A stretch of 23,348 nt of DNA from Epsilonproteobacteria bacterium UBA4036. GTDB taxonomy: Bacteria > Campylobacterota > Campylobacteria > Campylobacterales > Arcobacteraceae. The DNA lies in assembly GCA_002382325.1 (NCBI GenBank), contig DGAG01000011.1, positions 287,302 through 310,649 of the forward strand, given 5' to 3'. Positions 1-7,101 of this stretch are shown here, piece by piece; position 1 is the first letter of the stretch; each line of letters opens with the position of its first letter. Under the pieces are notes generated by a model that was not told where the DNA came from, did not search any database, and worked only from the letters and a program-made list of their open reading frames with translations. Both the position numbers and the translations under genes were made by a program.

Positions 1-2
1 TT

Positions 3-74
3 ATAGGTGTTCTAATTTTTAATGGTGCCCTTGAGAAATATTCTAGCATTTATTTAATTAAAGCATACAAATAA
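3..74 (+). CDS. Possible 3' end of a gene entering from the left edge
   Basis: One forward frame stays open from the left edge to a TAA at 72-74 and reads as 23 residues (starting IGVLIFNGALEKYSS). The mix of residues and the GC-containing codons look more like coding sequence than the surrounding AT-rich spacer. It would converge with the minus-strand gene that ends at 89. No family can be named from so short a tail, and an open frame of this length can occur by chance. Confidence 0.3.
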   Translation: MGVLIFNGALEKYSSIYLIKAYK

Positions 75-88
75 AAATTTAATTTATC

Positions 89-544
89 TTAAGCAATAGC
101 TTCAAGGACTCTTTTGGTTGTTTTGTGTCGATATTTGAACATTGATAGTATATCTCGTTTGATTAAAGGTAAAACAAGATAACTCAATGGGGCAAAGGGC
201 AACGTGATACTGATTTTATCACACAATAGGGATGAGGTTGGGGTGAGTTCTTTAAAGATATGGTCATGCACAAACTCTTTAAAGGGGCTTTTAAGAGCCA
301 CATCGCGTATGAGAGTAGGGAAAACAACACGGTTAAGTTCTACTTCCCATTGTTGAGTTATACCCCATTTGGTGATGGTTAATGCAACAACGCCTTTTTC
401 TTCAAAAGGTTCAGGAATTTTTAACAAACTCACGTGAATATTTTTAGGAGTAATAAGAGGTAAATTTGTGGGATTTTTATGGAACTCAAAAAGAGTTTCA
501 ACCGCAACATCAATTTTGGTTTCAAGAGAGATTTCACAATGCAT
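89..544 (-). CDS. SRPBCC-fold (START/cyclase-like) ligand-binding protein
   Basis: A protein of about 151 residues starting MHCEISLETKIDV. The opening strand followed by 'VETLFEFHKNPTNLPLITP' and the later 'ALKSPFKEFVHDHIFKEL' pattern fit the SRPBCC/Polyketide-cyclase fold: an N-terminal strand, two short helices, a curved sheet, and a C-terminal helix that here ends in basic residues. These proteins bind hydrophobic ligands in a cavity, and the ligand here is unknown. I chose ATG at 544 because AAGGA lies 5 nt upstream. A TTG at 583 in the same frame overlaps the stop of the upstream gene but has no ribosome site. It is the last gene of the minus-strand envelope cluster. Fold assignment is fairly firm; function is not known. 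Confidence 0.75.
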   Translation of the reverse strand: MHCEISLETKIDVAVETLFEFHKNPTNLPLITPKNIHVSLLKIPEPFEEKGVVALTITKWGITQQWEVELNRVVFPTLIRDVALKSPFKEFVHDHIFKELTPTSSLLCDKISITLPFAPLSYLVLPLIKRDILSMFKYRHKTTKRVLEAIA

Positions 545-579
545 GGGTATCCTTTTTGTAAAACTATTGTATCTGAAAT

Positions 580-1233
580 TCAAACGCTTTGAGTGCTTTT
601 ATGCCACAAGTTTAAAAACTCGCTTCGTGCGTATACGTTTGCCCCCAAATCAATTTTGTAGGGCAAACACGCATGACCTAAATTCCAAAAGTCATATTTT
701 TGGGTTTGAAGATATTGCCCCAGCAACACCAGTTGGAGTTTGCCCCAATTGTTATACGTTTTTTCTTTGTTACAAAAGCCACTTAAACTGGTATACACAT
801 GACCAATACGGTAACCAATCTCACCGGCAATTAACTGGTTACTTTGTGCGTCACACACTTCAAAACTGAGTAACTCAAAGTTTTCATGTATTTGTTCTTT
901 TAGAAGCAGTATCATTTGGCGATATTTTCCCCAAAGCCAATTGTTCAAATGGTAGGTTTCAAGAGCATTTAAAACCTCTTCAAAATGTCTATTGCACGTA
1001 AAGGCATAGGGTGCTTTTTTAAGAAGTTTTTGAACTTTTTGAGAAATATGCAGATTTTCAAAGTGTAAAACGGCATATTCAAACTGCATTTCAGGCAGTA
1101 ATATCTGCTCGTTTTTAGTATCCATACAAGAGGTTGAAATAAATCCTTTTTTACATAAATCCACATAAAATTGGGGTGAAAAATCGTATGAAGCATAATA
1201 GTTTTCTTGCCTATTGGTATAAATGTATTCCAT
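580..1233 (-). CDS. Diverged leucyl/phenylalanyl-tRNA-protein transferase (Aat)-like acyltransferase
   Basis: The protein aligns by eye with Aat, the enzyme that adds Leu/Phe from aminoacyl-tRNA to protein N-termini for ClpS/ClpAP decay. Shared landmarks are 'KGFIS', 'AVLHFENLHISQKVQKLLKKAPYAFTC' (Aat: LHISRSMKRFHKRSPYRVT), 'FEEVLNAL', and a late 'LGANVYARSEFLNLW' (Aat: LGACEIPRRDYLNYL). The GESMFS loop of Aat is replaced by TSLSGF, and the 'LIDCQ' segment with its catalytic-region Asp by FWNLGHA, so ordinary Aat activity is doubtful. The listed ATG at 1233 has no ribosome site. The same frame stays open upstream to 1278, adding 14 plausible residues, and AAGGA lies 6 nt before an ATC codon at 1275-1273. 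It sits 10 nt behind the transglutaminase-like gene if that ATC is used. Confidence 0.7.
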   Translation of the reverse strand: MEYIYTNRQENYYASYDFSPQFYVDLCKKGFISTSCMDTKNEQILLPEMQFEYAVLHFENLHISQKVQKLLKKAPYAFTCNRHFEEVLNALETYHLNNWLWGKYRQMILLLKEQIHENFELLSFEVCDAQSNQLIAGEIGYRIGHVYTSLSGFCNKEKTYNNWGKLQLVLLGQYLQTQKYDFWNLGHACLPYKIDLGANVYARSEFLNLWHKSTQSV

Positions 1234-1285
1234 GAGTTCATCGTTGGAGATGACGTGAGCATCAATTAAATAGATGGCTTATCCT

Positions 1286-2716
1286 TTATTCAATAACATC
1301 ATAACTTTGATGCTGATATTTGGGGATTTGCATCCCAATATTGGCATTGACATAAGTCGGATCAGCAAAGGTGTAGTAACGATTGTTATGAACAATGCCA
1401 TCAAGTTTGGGTTGGGTTGAAAACTCAACAGCAGCAATCATATGATCGTGATATCGTAACGCAATAACATTGAGATGTAAAAGATGTTTCACTAAAAAGG
1501 CAAATAAAATGGTTCTGTCTTCACAATCAGAATAGGGATAAAAGAGAGTTTCTTCTGGGAAAAAGACTTTTTCATAATTAAATTGTTCTTTGTCGGTTTG
1601 ATAGGCAAAAGCAGTTTGCACAAACCGTAACAAAATATTAACAGCCTCAAGTTCGGTTTTATTTTCGATAAAAGGTTTTAAAGAAGGCAATAAACTTTGG
1701 TGCAAAAAAGAGGAGTTATTTGCATTAAAATAGATGGGATAATCCGATTGGGGAAATGTTTTATAAAATTCAACCAAATCTATGCTGTATTGGCTTTCAA
1801 TGGTATGTACTTGATTATTGTATTTAAAGTGCAGTGCTTTATGGGCATAATGAGTGTTAAACAACAAAGGTTTTTTAAATTCAAATGAGAGACTTTTTTG
1901 TGCTTTAGGATGATGCGCATTATAGGTGTAAATGGTTTGCTGCATTCGTATGCTTCCGGTTGGGTGTAAGAGATAATATTGAGTGCCTTGATGGTTTAAA
2001 AAAGCGACTTGAAATAACTTATGTTGCATATGTGCCAATAAATAGATATGGTGTTGGGTGTAGCCAATTTTGACATCATAATTCATTTGAGTCAAAACAT
2101 ACCATGCAAAAAGATTTGCCATATTTTCTAAACCGTAGATTTGCATACCAATTTTATGGACAAACAAATAACTCGCCCAATCATTGAGTCCATACTCTTC
2201 TACAATAAATTGAATTTGAGTGATTAAATGCTGATTATCTACTTTACTAAAACGTTCCCAAAAATTTGCAATGCCCTCTTTGGAAACCGAAGTGAGTAAA
2301 AAAGCGATATGAGGATTATAGCTTACAGAGATAGTATGAGAATAAAAATCCACCGTAACCTCTTTAAAAGAAGCATCCTCTTTTTTCACAAAAGGCAGAG
2401 GTGTTTTAGGAAAAACGTGTTCTTTTTTAGGGAGTGAAATTTTGACATTGACCAAAGCAGAATTTTCCAATAAAGAAGTATCCAATTTGGACTCCTCTTC
2501 CAAACGAGGCAGTTCACTTGGTTTAGGGGTGGCATAAAAAGGAAGAGTATAACTCGTTTCAAAAGCTTCCCACTCTTGTTTTATAGCGTCGCTAAAGGCT
2601 TCGTCATGGCTTTTTTTAAATGAAGCAAATTGCTGTTGTTCTTTTTTTAGCCAAGAGTTATAGTCGTTTGACCATGATAAACAAGCTAAAGTAAAGAATA
2701 CAAACAAGAGTTTCAT
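1286..2716 (-). CDS. Exported transglutaminase-like (papain-fold) protein
   Basis: 476 residues. Residues 1-16 form a signal peptide (MKLLFVFFTLACLSWS), so the protein is probably periplasmic. Residues 17-55 are a charged helical segment of repeated Lys/Glu/Gln resembling the start of the neighbouring lytic transglycosylase. The C-terminal domain carries a transglutaminase-core triad: Cys398 in YPYSDCEDR, His425 in YHDHMIA, Asp452 in FADPTY. Bacterial proteins of this fold act as cysteine peptidases or amidases as well as transglutaminases, so the reaction is unknown. The ATG overlaps the upstream stop (ATGA), indicating translational coupling with the transglycosylase. A role in peptide or cell-wall processing beside that enzyme is inference. 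Confidence 0.8.
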   Translation of the reverse strand: MKLLFVFFTLACLSWSNDYNSWLKKEQQQFASFKKSHDEAFSDAIKQEWEAFETSYTLPFYATPKPSELPRLEEESKLDTSLLENSALVNVKISLPKKEHVFPKTPLPFVKKEDASFKEVTVDFYSHTISVSYNPHIAFLLTSVSKEGIANFWERFSKVDNQHLITQIQFIVEEYGLNDWASYLFVHKIGMQIYGLENMANLFAWYVLTQMNYDVKIGYTQHHIYLLAHMQHKLFQVAFLNHQGTQYYLLHPTGSIRMQQTIYTYNAHHPKAQKSLSFEFKKPLLFNTHYAHKALHFKYNNQVHTIESQYSIDLVEFYKTFPQSDYPIYFNANNSSFLHQSLLPSLKPFIENKTELEAVNILLRFVQTAFAYQTDKEQFNYEKVFFPEETLFYPYSDCEDRTILFAFLVKHLLHLNVIALRYHDHMIAAVEFSTQPKLDGIVHNNRYYTFADPTYVNANIGMQIPKYQHQSYDVIE

Positions 2717-3855
2717 AGCGTATTGTCTTCAATGAGTTTTAAATAGACAAAACGTCGGTCATTGACTTTTTGTAAGTAGTGTTTGGTTTCATTATAAGGC
2801 AAATTTCGCATCAAATGTTTATAGACTTCCTCGGGAGTCATGGTATTGATTTTTTTGCTGGCTTTTTTAATATTATTGCTTCTTACAAAACTTCGTGCCA
2901 CATTTCCAGCTCCGGTGTTATATGCAGCAATGGAACAGTAAAGTCGGCTTAGTGGGTTATGGATATGTCGCAGATAGTTAAAATAGACAATGTGTAAATA
3001 CGTAGAACCTATTTTGATGTTATTGCTAGGATTGTACAAATAATCGGCACTTAAAAGTTTTTTCTCTCCGTATAAGAATTGATACGTATCTACGCCAGCG
3101 CTTTGTGGAACAATTTGCATCAATCCAAATGCAGGAATATGAGAACGTGCCATTGGGTTAAATGAACTTTCCGAATGAATTACGGCATAAACCAACTCTT
3201 TATTGATGTCATTTTTTGAAGAGTACACATCAACACTTTGTTTGAATTGTTGGGCTTTTTTTATCAAGGCTTCATTGGGAAGTTTGACATTGAGTTTGTA
3301 AATGGTTTTATTCTCATAAGCAGTGGTGACCAACGGTTCTTGCTTTGCGACTTCCATAAAGTTCTTTTTTTCTTCTTGTGAAAGAACATCACCGATGAGT
3401 TTTTCTTTGGATTGGACTTCAGGTGTTTGTTTTAATATTTCATTGATTTTATATTCAAGTTGGTCTTTTTCATAGGCATTTTTAACGTCTTCTTCGACCA
3501 AATCTTTTAGAGCAATTTGGATTTTATTGCGGGCCTCTTGTTCATCTTTTGCTACTACTTCAATTTCAATATTCTCTTTTTCATAATCAATGGATTTTTT
3601 AGAGCTGTAATCTGCATTGTATTGGATAAATTTATGTTTGGTAGAAATCTCTGCTGTTGGCCAGATGGTTAAAATCTCTTTTTTATAACTCTCTAAACTT
3701 TTATCATACGCTGTTTTATAAGCTTCAAACTCTTTTTCAAATGTTGATTTATAGGTATCAAAGGCTTGATTTTGTCGCTTTAAATAGTCTTGAAAATTGT
3801 TCGCGTGAAGAAAAATGGCAGAGATAAAAAGTATAAAAAAAAGATTTTTTTTCAT
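2713..3855 (-). CDS. MltC-like lytic transglycosylase (SLT domain)
   Basis: About 380 residues. A signal peptide (MKKNLFFILFISAIFLHAN) is followed by a coiled-coil-like segment rich in Lys/Glu/Tyr, then a region matching the N-terminal domain of murein transglycosylase C (DUF3393): 'KHKFIQYNADYSSKKSIDYE' followed by a Glu/Val strand. The C-terminal half is a Slt/MltC catalytic domain with the catalytic Glu in 'VIHSESSFNP' (Glu229 from the chosen start), then 'GLMQIVP' and 'IAAYNTGAGNV'. It cleaves peptidoglycan glycan strands to 1,6-anhydro-muropeptides in the periplasm. ATG at 3855 is chosen over an in-frame TTG at 3879 because AAAGG lies 6 nt before it and a signal peptide follows. No lipobox Cys is seen, unlike E. 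coli MltC. Its stop overlaps the next gene's ATG. Confidence 0.9.
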   Translation of the reverse strand: MKKNLFFILFISAIFLHANNFQDYLKRQNQAFDTYKSTFEKEFEAYKTAYDKSLESYKKEILTIWPTAEISTKHKFIQYNADYSSKKSIDYEKENIEIEVVAKDEQEARNKIQIALKDLVEEDVKNAYEKDQLEYKINEILKQTPEVQSKEKLIGDVLSQEEKKNFMEVAKQEPLVTTAYENKTIYKLNVKLPNEALIKKAQQFKQSVDVYSSKNDINKELVYAVIHSESSFNPMARSHIPAFGLMQIVPQSAGVDTYQFLYGEKKLLSADYLYNPSNNIKIGSTYLHIVYFNYLRHIHNPLSRLYCSIAAYNTGAGNVARSFVRSNNIKKASKKINTMTPEEVYKHLMRNLPYNETKHYLQKVNDRRFVYLKLIEDNTL

Positions 3856-3870
3856 AAGTAGCCTTTGTAT

Positions 3871-3890
3871 AATAGGCAAAAATGCCTATT
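3871..3890 (-). other. Perfect intercistronic hairpin over the lipoprotein stop codon
   Basis: AATAGGCA (3871-3878) and TGCCTATT (3883-3890) form a perfect 8-bp stem around an AAAA loop. The stem includes the last bases of the lipoprotein gene and its stop codon, and the lytic transglycosylase ribosome site follows directly. There is no T-run after the stem on the minus strand, so a simple intrinsic terminator is unlikely. An mRNA-stabilising or processing hairpin that makes lipoprotein output exceed that of the downstream genes would fit. Confidence 0.5.
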
Positions 3891-4479
3891 ATTCTTTGTT
3901 GAGTTTTTCTAACTCTTGTGCGAGTTCATCTTGAGCTTTTGCGGCTAAGAATTTTTGGTATAACGCTTTATCATTTTTAAATGATGTTTTAATCGCTTCT
4001 TCTGTTGTTGCAATGACCGAATTGGTATCAATAGCCATTAAGACATAAAGGTTACCATTTCGGCTGATCCACGTATCTTTTACCACCGTGTTATTGAGTG
4101 TTTGAGAAGCAATTTGTTTCGATACGGTTTCACTTGAACGATCAAATGTTGCATCGGTACCACTTCCTGTGGCTGCTTTAAATGATTTAAACATATTGTC
4201 AACATTAATGCTGATTTGTCGCGCTAAATTGTCTCTGGCATTTGCCATGGCTTCAGCTCGCTGGAAGCTTTTGTCGTCGGCTGCATTTTTGGGTGCGCTT
4301 CCTACTTCAGCTACAAATCCTGTAACTTCGGGAACCATGACCCATTTGGGTGCGCCTTGAAATTCTGGATCTACATAGGTCATATCGACTTGAATGGATT
4401 CTTCTTTTGTTGAACATCCTGTAAATAAAACAGAAACGGCAAAAAGTGCAGAAGCTGTTGAGAGTAAAACTTTTTTCAT
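3889..4479 (-). CDS. LPP20-family outer-envelope lipoprotein
   Basis: 196 residues from ATG 4479. The signal peptide ends in a lipobox, LFTGC, with the lipidated Cys at position 22. The mature part starts CSTKEES and contains 'GAPKWVMVPE' followed by 'RAEAMANARDNLARQI', the pattern of the LPP20 lipoprotein family (Helicobacter Lpp20, related to the FlgT N-terminal fold). The tail after 'YVLMAIDTNSV' is helical and charged. The biochemical role is not known. ATG 4479 is supported by GAGGAG 5 nt upstream; an earlier in-frame GTG at 4506 lies almost at the predicted transcription start. It is the first gene of the minus-strand envelope cluster and has its own promoter. Confidence 0.85.
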   Translation of the reverse strand: MKKVLLSTASALFAVSVLFTGCSTKEESIQVDMTYVDPEFQGAPKWVMVPEVTGFVAEVGSAPKNAADDKSFQRAEAMANARDNLARQISINVDNMFKSFKAATGSGTDATFDRSSETVSKQIASQTLNNTVVKDTWISRNGNLYVLMAIDTNSVIATTEEAIKTSFKNDKALYQKFLAAKAQDELAQELEKLNKE

Positions 4480-4508
4480 AAAAACTCCTCGTTGTCTAAA
4501 TGTCACAC

Positions 4509-4514
4509 ATTATA
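4509..4514 (-). promoter_or_regulatory. -10 box (TATAAT) for the lipoprotein/envelope operon
   Basis: On the minus strand a perfect TATAAT followed by G lies in the 65-bp gap between purT and the lipoprotein ATG. It would place the transcript start near 4502, about 23 nt before ATG 4479. The -10 is embedded in an inverted repeat, TGTCA (4501-4505) and TGACA (4515-4519), which could be an operator. No clear -35 is seen, which is normal for this phylum, where upstream AT-rich periodicity replaces it. Confidence 0.55.
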
Positions 4515-4544
4515 TGACAACTTAAATTAATTTAATATTAGATG

Positions 4545-5714
4545 TTATTTGTCGCTAAATTCTTTAATTAACTCTTTGGCTTTGTCTAACGCCACTTGAC
4601 TGCTTTGTTTATCAAAAGTCAGAGCTACTGCCATTCTTCTTCCTACATGACTTTGTGGTTTTCCAAAAACTCTTACAAATGAGTTTTGTGTAAACGCAGC
4701 ACTTTTAATATCAATAATGGGATTAAATGTATCTTCTTTTGCTTTATACGCGGCACTTGCACCACATCCATAATCCACATAATCCAAAGGCAATCCTAAT
4801 ACAGCTCGTACGTGTAAAGCAAATTCACTTTGACTTTGTGTAATCATCGTCACCATTCCTGTATCATGTGGTCGTGGGCTTACTTCACTGAAATAAACAT
4901 CGTCTCCTTTGACAAATAATTCAACCCCAAAAATTCCTCGTCCACCTAAACCATCGGTAACTTTTTTAGCAATCTCTTGTGATTTTGCTTTAGCAATTTC
5001 GCTCATATCCATAGGTTGCCAAGAGAAGATATAATCCCCGTCTTTTTGAATGTGCCCAATAGGTTCACAAAATACAGTTTGTGTTTCGTGTCTGGCTGTT
5101 AACATTGTGATTTCATAATCAAATGTGATAAACTCTTCCACGATAAGTTCACTGGCATCTCCTCTGGCTTCTTTTGCCATTTCCCAAGACTTTTGTAAGT
5201 CATCGGCCGTTCTTGCGACACTTTGTCCATGCCCTGAACTGCTCATGACAGGTTTGATAACACAAGGAAAACCAATTTTTGAAGCCGCAACTTGTAAGGC
5301 TTCAAATGTTGTAACAAATTCATATTTACTTGTAGGAAGTCCTAATTCTACAGCAGCGAACTCTCGAATATTTTTTCTGTTCATTGTTTTATTTACAGCA
5401 TCGGCATTTGGAATAACATGAAATCCTTCATTTTGTGCATCAAACAGGGCTTGAATATTAATCGCTTCTACTTCAGGTAAAATATACGTAGGATTTTCTC
5501 TTCTTATTACATCGAGTAATTCGTTTTTATTTTTCATATTAATTGTATATGATTTATTGGCAACAAGTTGTGCAGGAGCATTGTTGTAACTGTCCACCGC
5601 AACGGTTTCGATTCCCAATCGTTGAGCTTCTATGACAACTTCTTTTCCTAATTCACCGCTTCCTAAAAGCATAATTTTGATTGAGTCAGATTTTAATGGG
5701 GCACTAAATTCCAT
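4545..5714 (-). CDS. purT: Formate-dependent phosphoribosylglycinamide formyltransferase (GAR transformylase 2)
   Basis: 389 residues, full length for PurT. It makes formyl-GAR from GAR, formate and ATP in step 3 of purine synthesis. The N-terminal fold starts 'IMLLGSGELGKEVVIEAQRLG'. The ATP-grasp domain shows 'FPCVIKPVMSSSGHGQSV', 'ELIVEEFITFDYEITMLT', 'CEPIGHIQKDGDYIFSWQP' and 'FFVEVSPRPHDTGMVT'-like text (here VYFSEVSPRPHDTGMVT). ATG 5714 has AAGGA 5 nt upstream. It follows dapF by 23 nt and is probably the last gene of the speE-like/coaE/dapF/purT unit. The divergent purM supplies a later step of the same pathway. Confidence 0.97.
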   Translation of the reverse strand: MEFSAPLKSDSIKIMLLGSGELGKEVVIEAQRLGIETVAVDSYNNAPAQLVANKSYTINMKNKNELLDVIRRENPTYILPEVEAINIQALFDAQNEGFHVIPNADAVNKTMNRKNIREFAAVELGLPTSKYEFVTTFEALQVAASKIGFPCVIKPVMSSSGHGQSVARTADDLQKSWEMAKEARGDASELIVEEFITFDYEITMLTARHETQTVFCEPIGHIQKDGDYIFSWQPMDMSEIAKAKSQEIAKKVTDGLGGRGIFGVELFVKGDDVYFSEVSPRPHDTGMVTMITQSQSEFALHVRAVLGLPLDYVDYGCGASAAYKAKEDTFNPIIDIKSAAFTQNSFVRVFGKPQSHVGRRMAVALTFDKQSSQVALDKAKELIKEFSDK

Positions 5715-5737
5715 GATTTTCCTTTTGGTTTAATTTA

Positions 5738-6475
5738 TTATAGGATTGTTGTAAAAATATGTTTAACTGAGCCTTTAAATAAAAGGGTCTCTTGATGTTT
5801 ACTTAAGGTGAGTTCTTCGTTGCTTTTGGGATACACATATGCTGTGTCATCAACAAGACCCAATAAATTGGCTCTTAAAAAACACGCTGCCATACCTGTT
5901 CCACACGCCAACGTTTCATCCTCAACGCCACGTTCATACGTTCTTACATAAATTTTTTTATCTTCTATTTTAGCAAAATTTACATTGGCATTGTATTTTA
6001 AACGTAAATTTCGAGCCAATTCTTTATTGTATACATTCAAGTCATCAACTATTGCAACCAAGTGAGGAACACCTGTATCACATAAAAACCACGTGAAACT
6101 CTCTTCTTCAAAGCTTTCGTTGATAATTTTTGGTGGGGTTAATTGGGTTTGTACAACGTCATTTTCAACGTTACATTCAATTGTCCCTGCGCCTGTTAAA
6201 AACGTCATCTGTTTTGAGGCTAATCCATGAGTGTACGCATAATGGGCACATGCTCGTGTTCCATTACCGCACATAGAGGCAACACTTCCATCGCTGTTGT
6301 AAAATAGCCATTTAAAATCATAGCTTTCATGCGGAACTAAAACAATCAATCCATCTGCTCCAATGCCTTGAGTTCTGTTGCATAATTCAATGGCAAGGGA
6401 GGAATAATCTTTTTCTATAAAGGTGTGGAAAATGACAAAATCATTGCCACTGGCACTGTATTTAGCGTAAGTCAT
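5738..6475 (-). CDS. dapF: Diaminopimelate epimerase
   Basis: 245 residues. It converts LL- to meso-diaminopimelate for lysine and peptidoglycan. The two catalytic cysteines are visible: Cys69 in 'MCGNGTRACAHYA' and Cys191 in 'DETLACGTGMAAC'. The N-terminus has the usual 'YSASGNDFVIF'. The protein is slightly shorter than the E. coli enzyme (274), as is common in this phylum. Its ATG overlaps the coaE stop (ATGA), showing coupling; AAGGA lies 10 nt upstream inside coaE. Confidence 0.96.
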   Translation of the reverse strand: MTYAKYSASGNDFVIFHTFIEKDYSSLAIELCNRTQGIGADGLIVLVPHESYDFKWLFYNSDGSVASMCGNGTRACAHYAYTHGLASKQMTFLTGAGTIECNVENDVVQTQLTPPKIINESFEEESFTWFLCDTGVPHLVAIVDDLNVYNKELARNLRLKYNANVNFAKIEDKKIYVRTYERGVEDETLACGTGMAACFLRANLLGLVDDTAYVYPKSNEELTLSKHQETLLFKGSVKHIFTTIL

Positions 6476-7062
6476 AATAGTTTTTCCTTTAGGTTTTCAA
6501 CCTCGTTTTGTAAGTTTTTTAAGCTACTTGAATTATCAATGATAAATGTGGCTAACTCTTTTTTCTTCTCAATATCCATTTGATTGGAAATCTTTAAAAG
6601 GGCTTCTTCTTCACTGATATTGTCTCGCTTCATGAGTCGTTCTATTTGCAAAGATTTTGGGGTATAAACGACAACACTTCTTTCAATGGGGTAGTGCATT
6701 TTCTCAAAAAACAGAGGAATATCGATGAAATAAGGCTTGGCTTGTGCTTCAAAAATCGCAGCCTCTTTTTCAATCTCTTCTTTGATTAAAGGATGAATAA
6801 ATGCTTCAAGTTTAAGTTTGGCTTCTTCGTTTGAAAAAATGATTTTCCCTAACTCTTTACGTAAAACTTTTCCTTCTTGAACATAGTGTTCACCAAACAT
6901 CGAAGCAATGACTTTATGGTGTTCATCTAAAAGTTTATGAGCAATTTTATCGGCATCTATGGTGAGAAATCCGTGAAGTCTCAAGAGGCTGCAAACGGTG
7001 CTTTTGCCCGTTGCAATTCCTCCTGTTAAAGCAATTGCGTGTGTAAATGTTCTATTTTTCAT
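6472..7062 (-). CDS. coaE: Dephospho-CoA kinase
   Basis: About 196 residues. It catalyses the last step of coenzyme A synthesis, ATP-dependent 3'-phosphorylation of dephospho-CoA. The P-loop is near the N-terminus ('LTGGIATGKSTVCSLL'), followed by 'TIDADKIAH' (the DAD motif), 'FIHPLIKEEI', 'IDIPLFFE' and the lid segment 'LQIERLMKRDNISEEEA', all diagnostic of CoaE. The start is uncertain: ATG 7062 is chosen, but a TTG at 7068 in frame is possible and neither has a good ribosome site. The order speE-like, coaE matches H. pylori HP0832-HP0831. Confidence 0.95.
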   Translation of the reverse strand: MKNRTFTHAIALTGGIATGKSTVCSLLRLHGFLTIDADKIAHKLLDEHHKVIASMFGEHYVQEGKVLRKELGKIIFSNEEAKLKLEAFIHPLIKEEIEKEAAIFEAQAKPYFIDIPLFFEKMHYPIERSVVVYTPKSLQIERLMKRDNISEEEALLKISNQMDIEKKKELATFIIDNSSSLKNLQNEVENLKEKLL

Positions 7063-7101
7063 ACGCAATTGTACAATAAATCAATCAATTAAATTCTTAA
7101 A

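Noticed and set aside
468..869. 133-codon plus-strand open frame
   Set aside because: It lies antisense to the Aat-like and SRPBCC genes, has no ribosome site, and its composition has no recognisable domain.
969..1265. 98-codon minus-strand frame that might indicate a frameshift at the start of the Aat-like gene
   Set aside because: It runs in another frame over the clearly homologous Aat-like sequence. The true frame remains open upstream to 1278, so no frameshift is needed.
4480..4506. Upstream GTG start for the LPP20-type lipoprotein
   Set aside because: It would put extra polar residues before the signal peptide, lies almost at the predicted transcription start, and lacks the GAGGAG site that ATG 4479 has.
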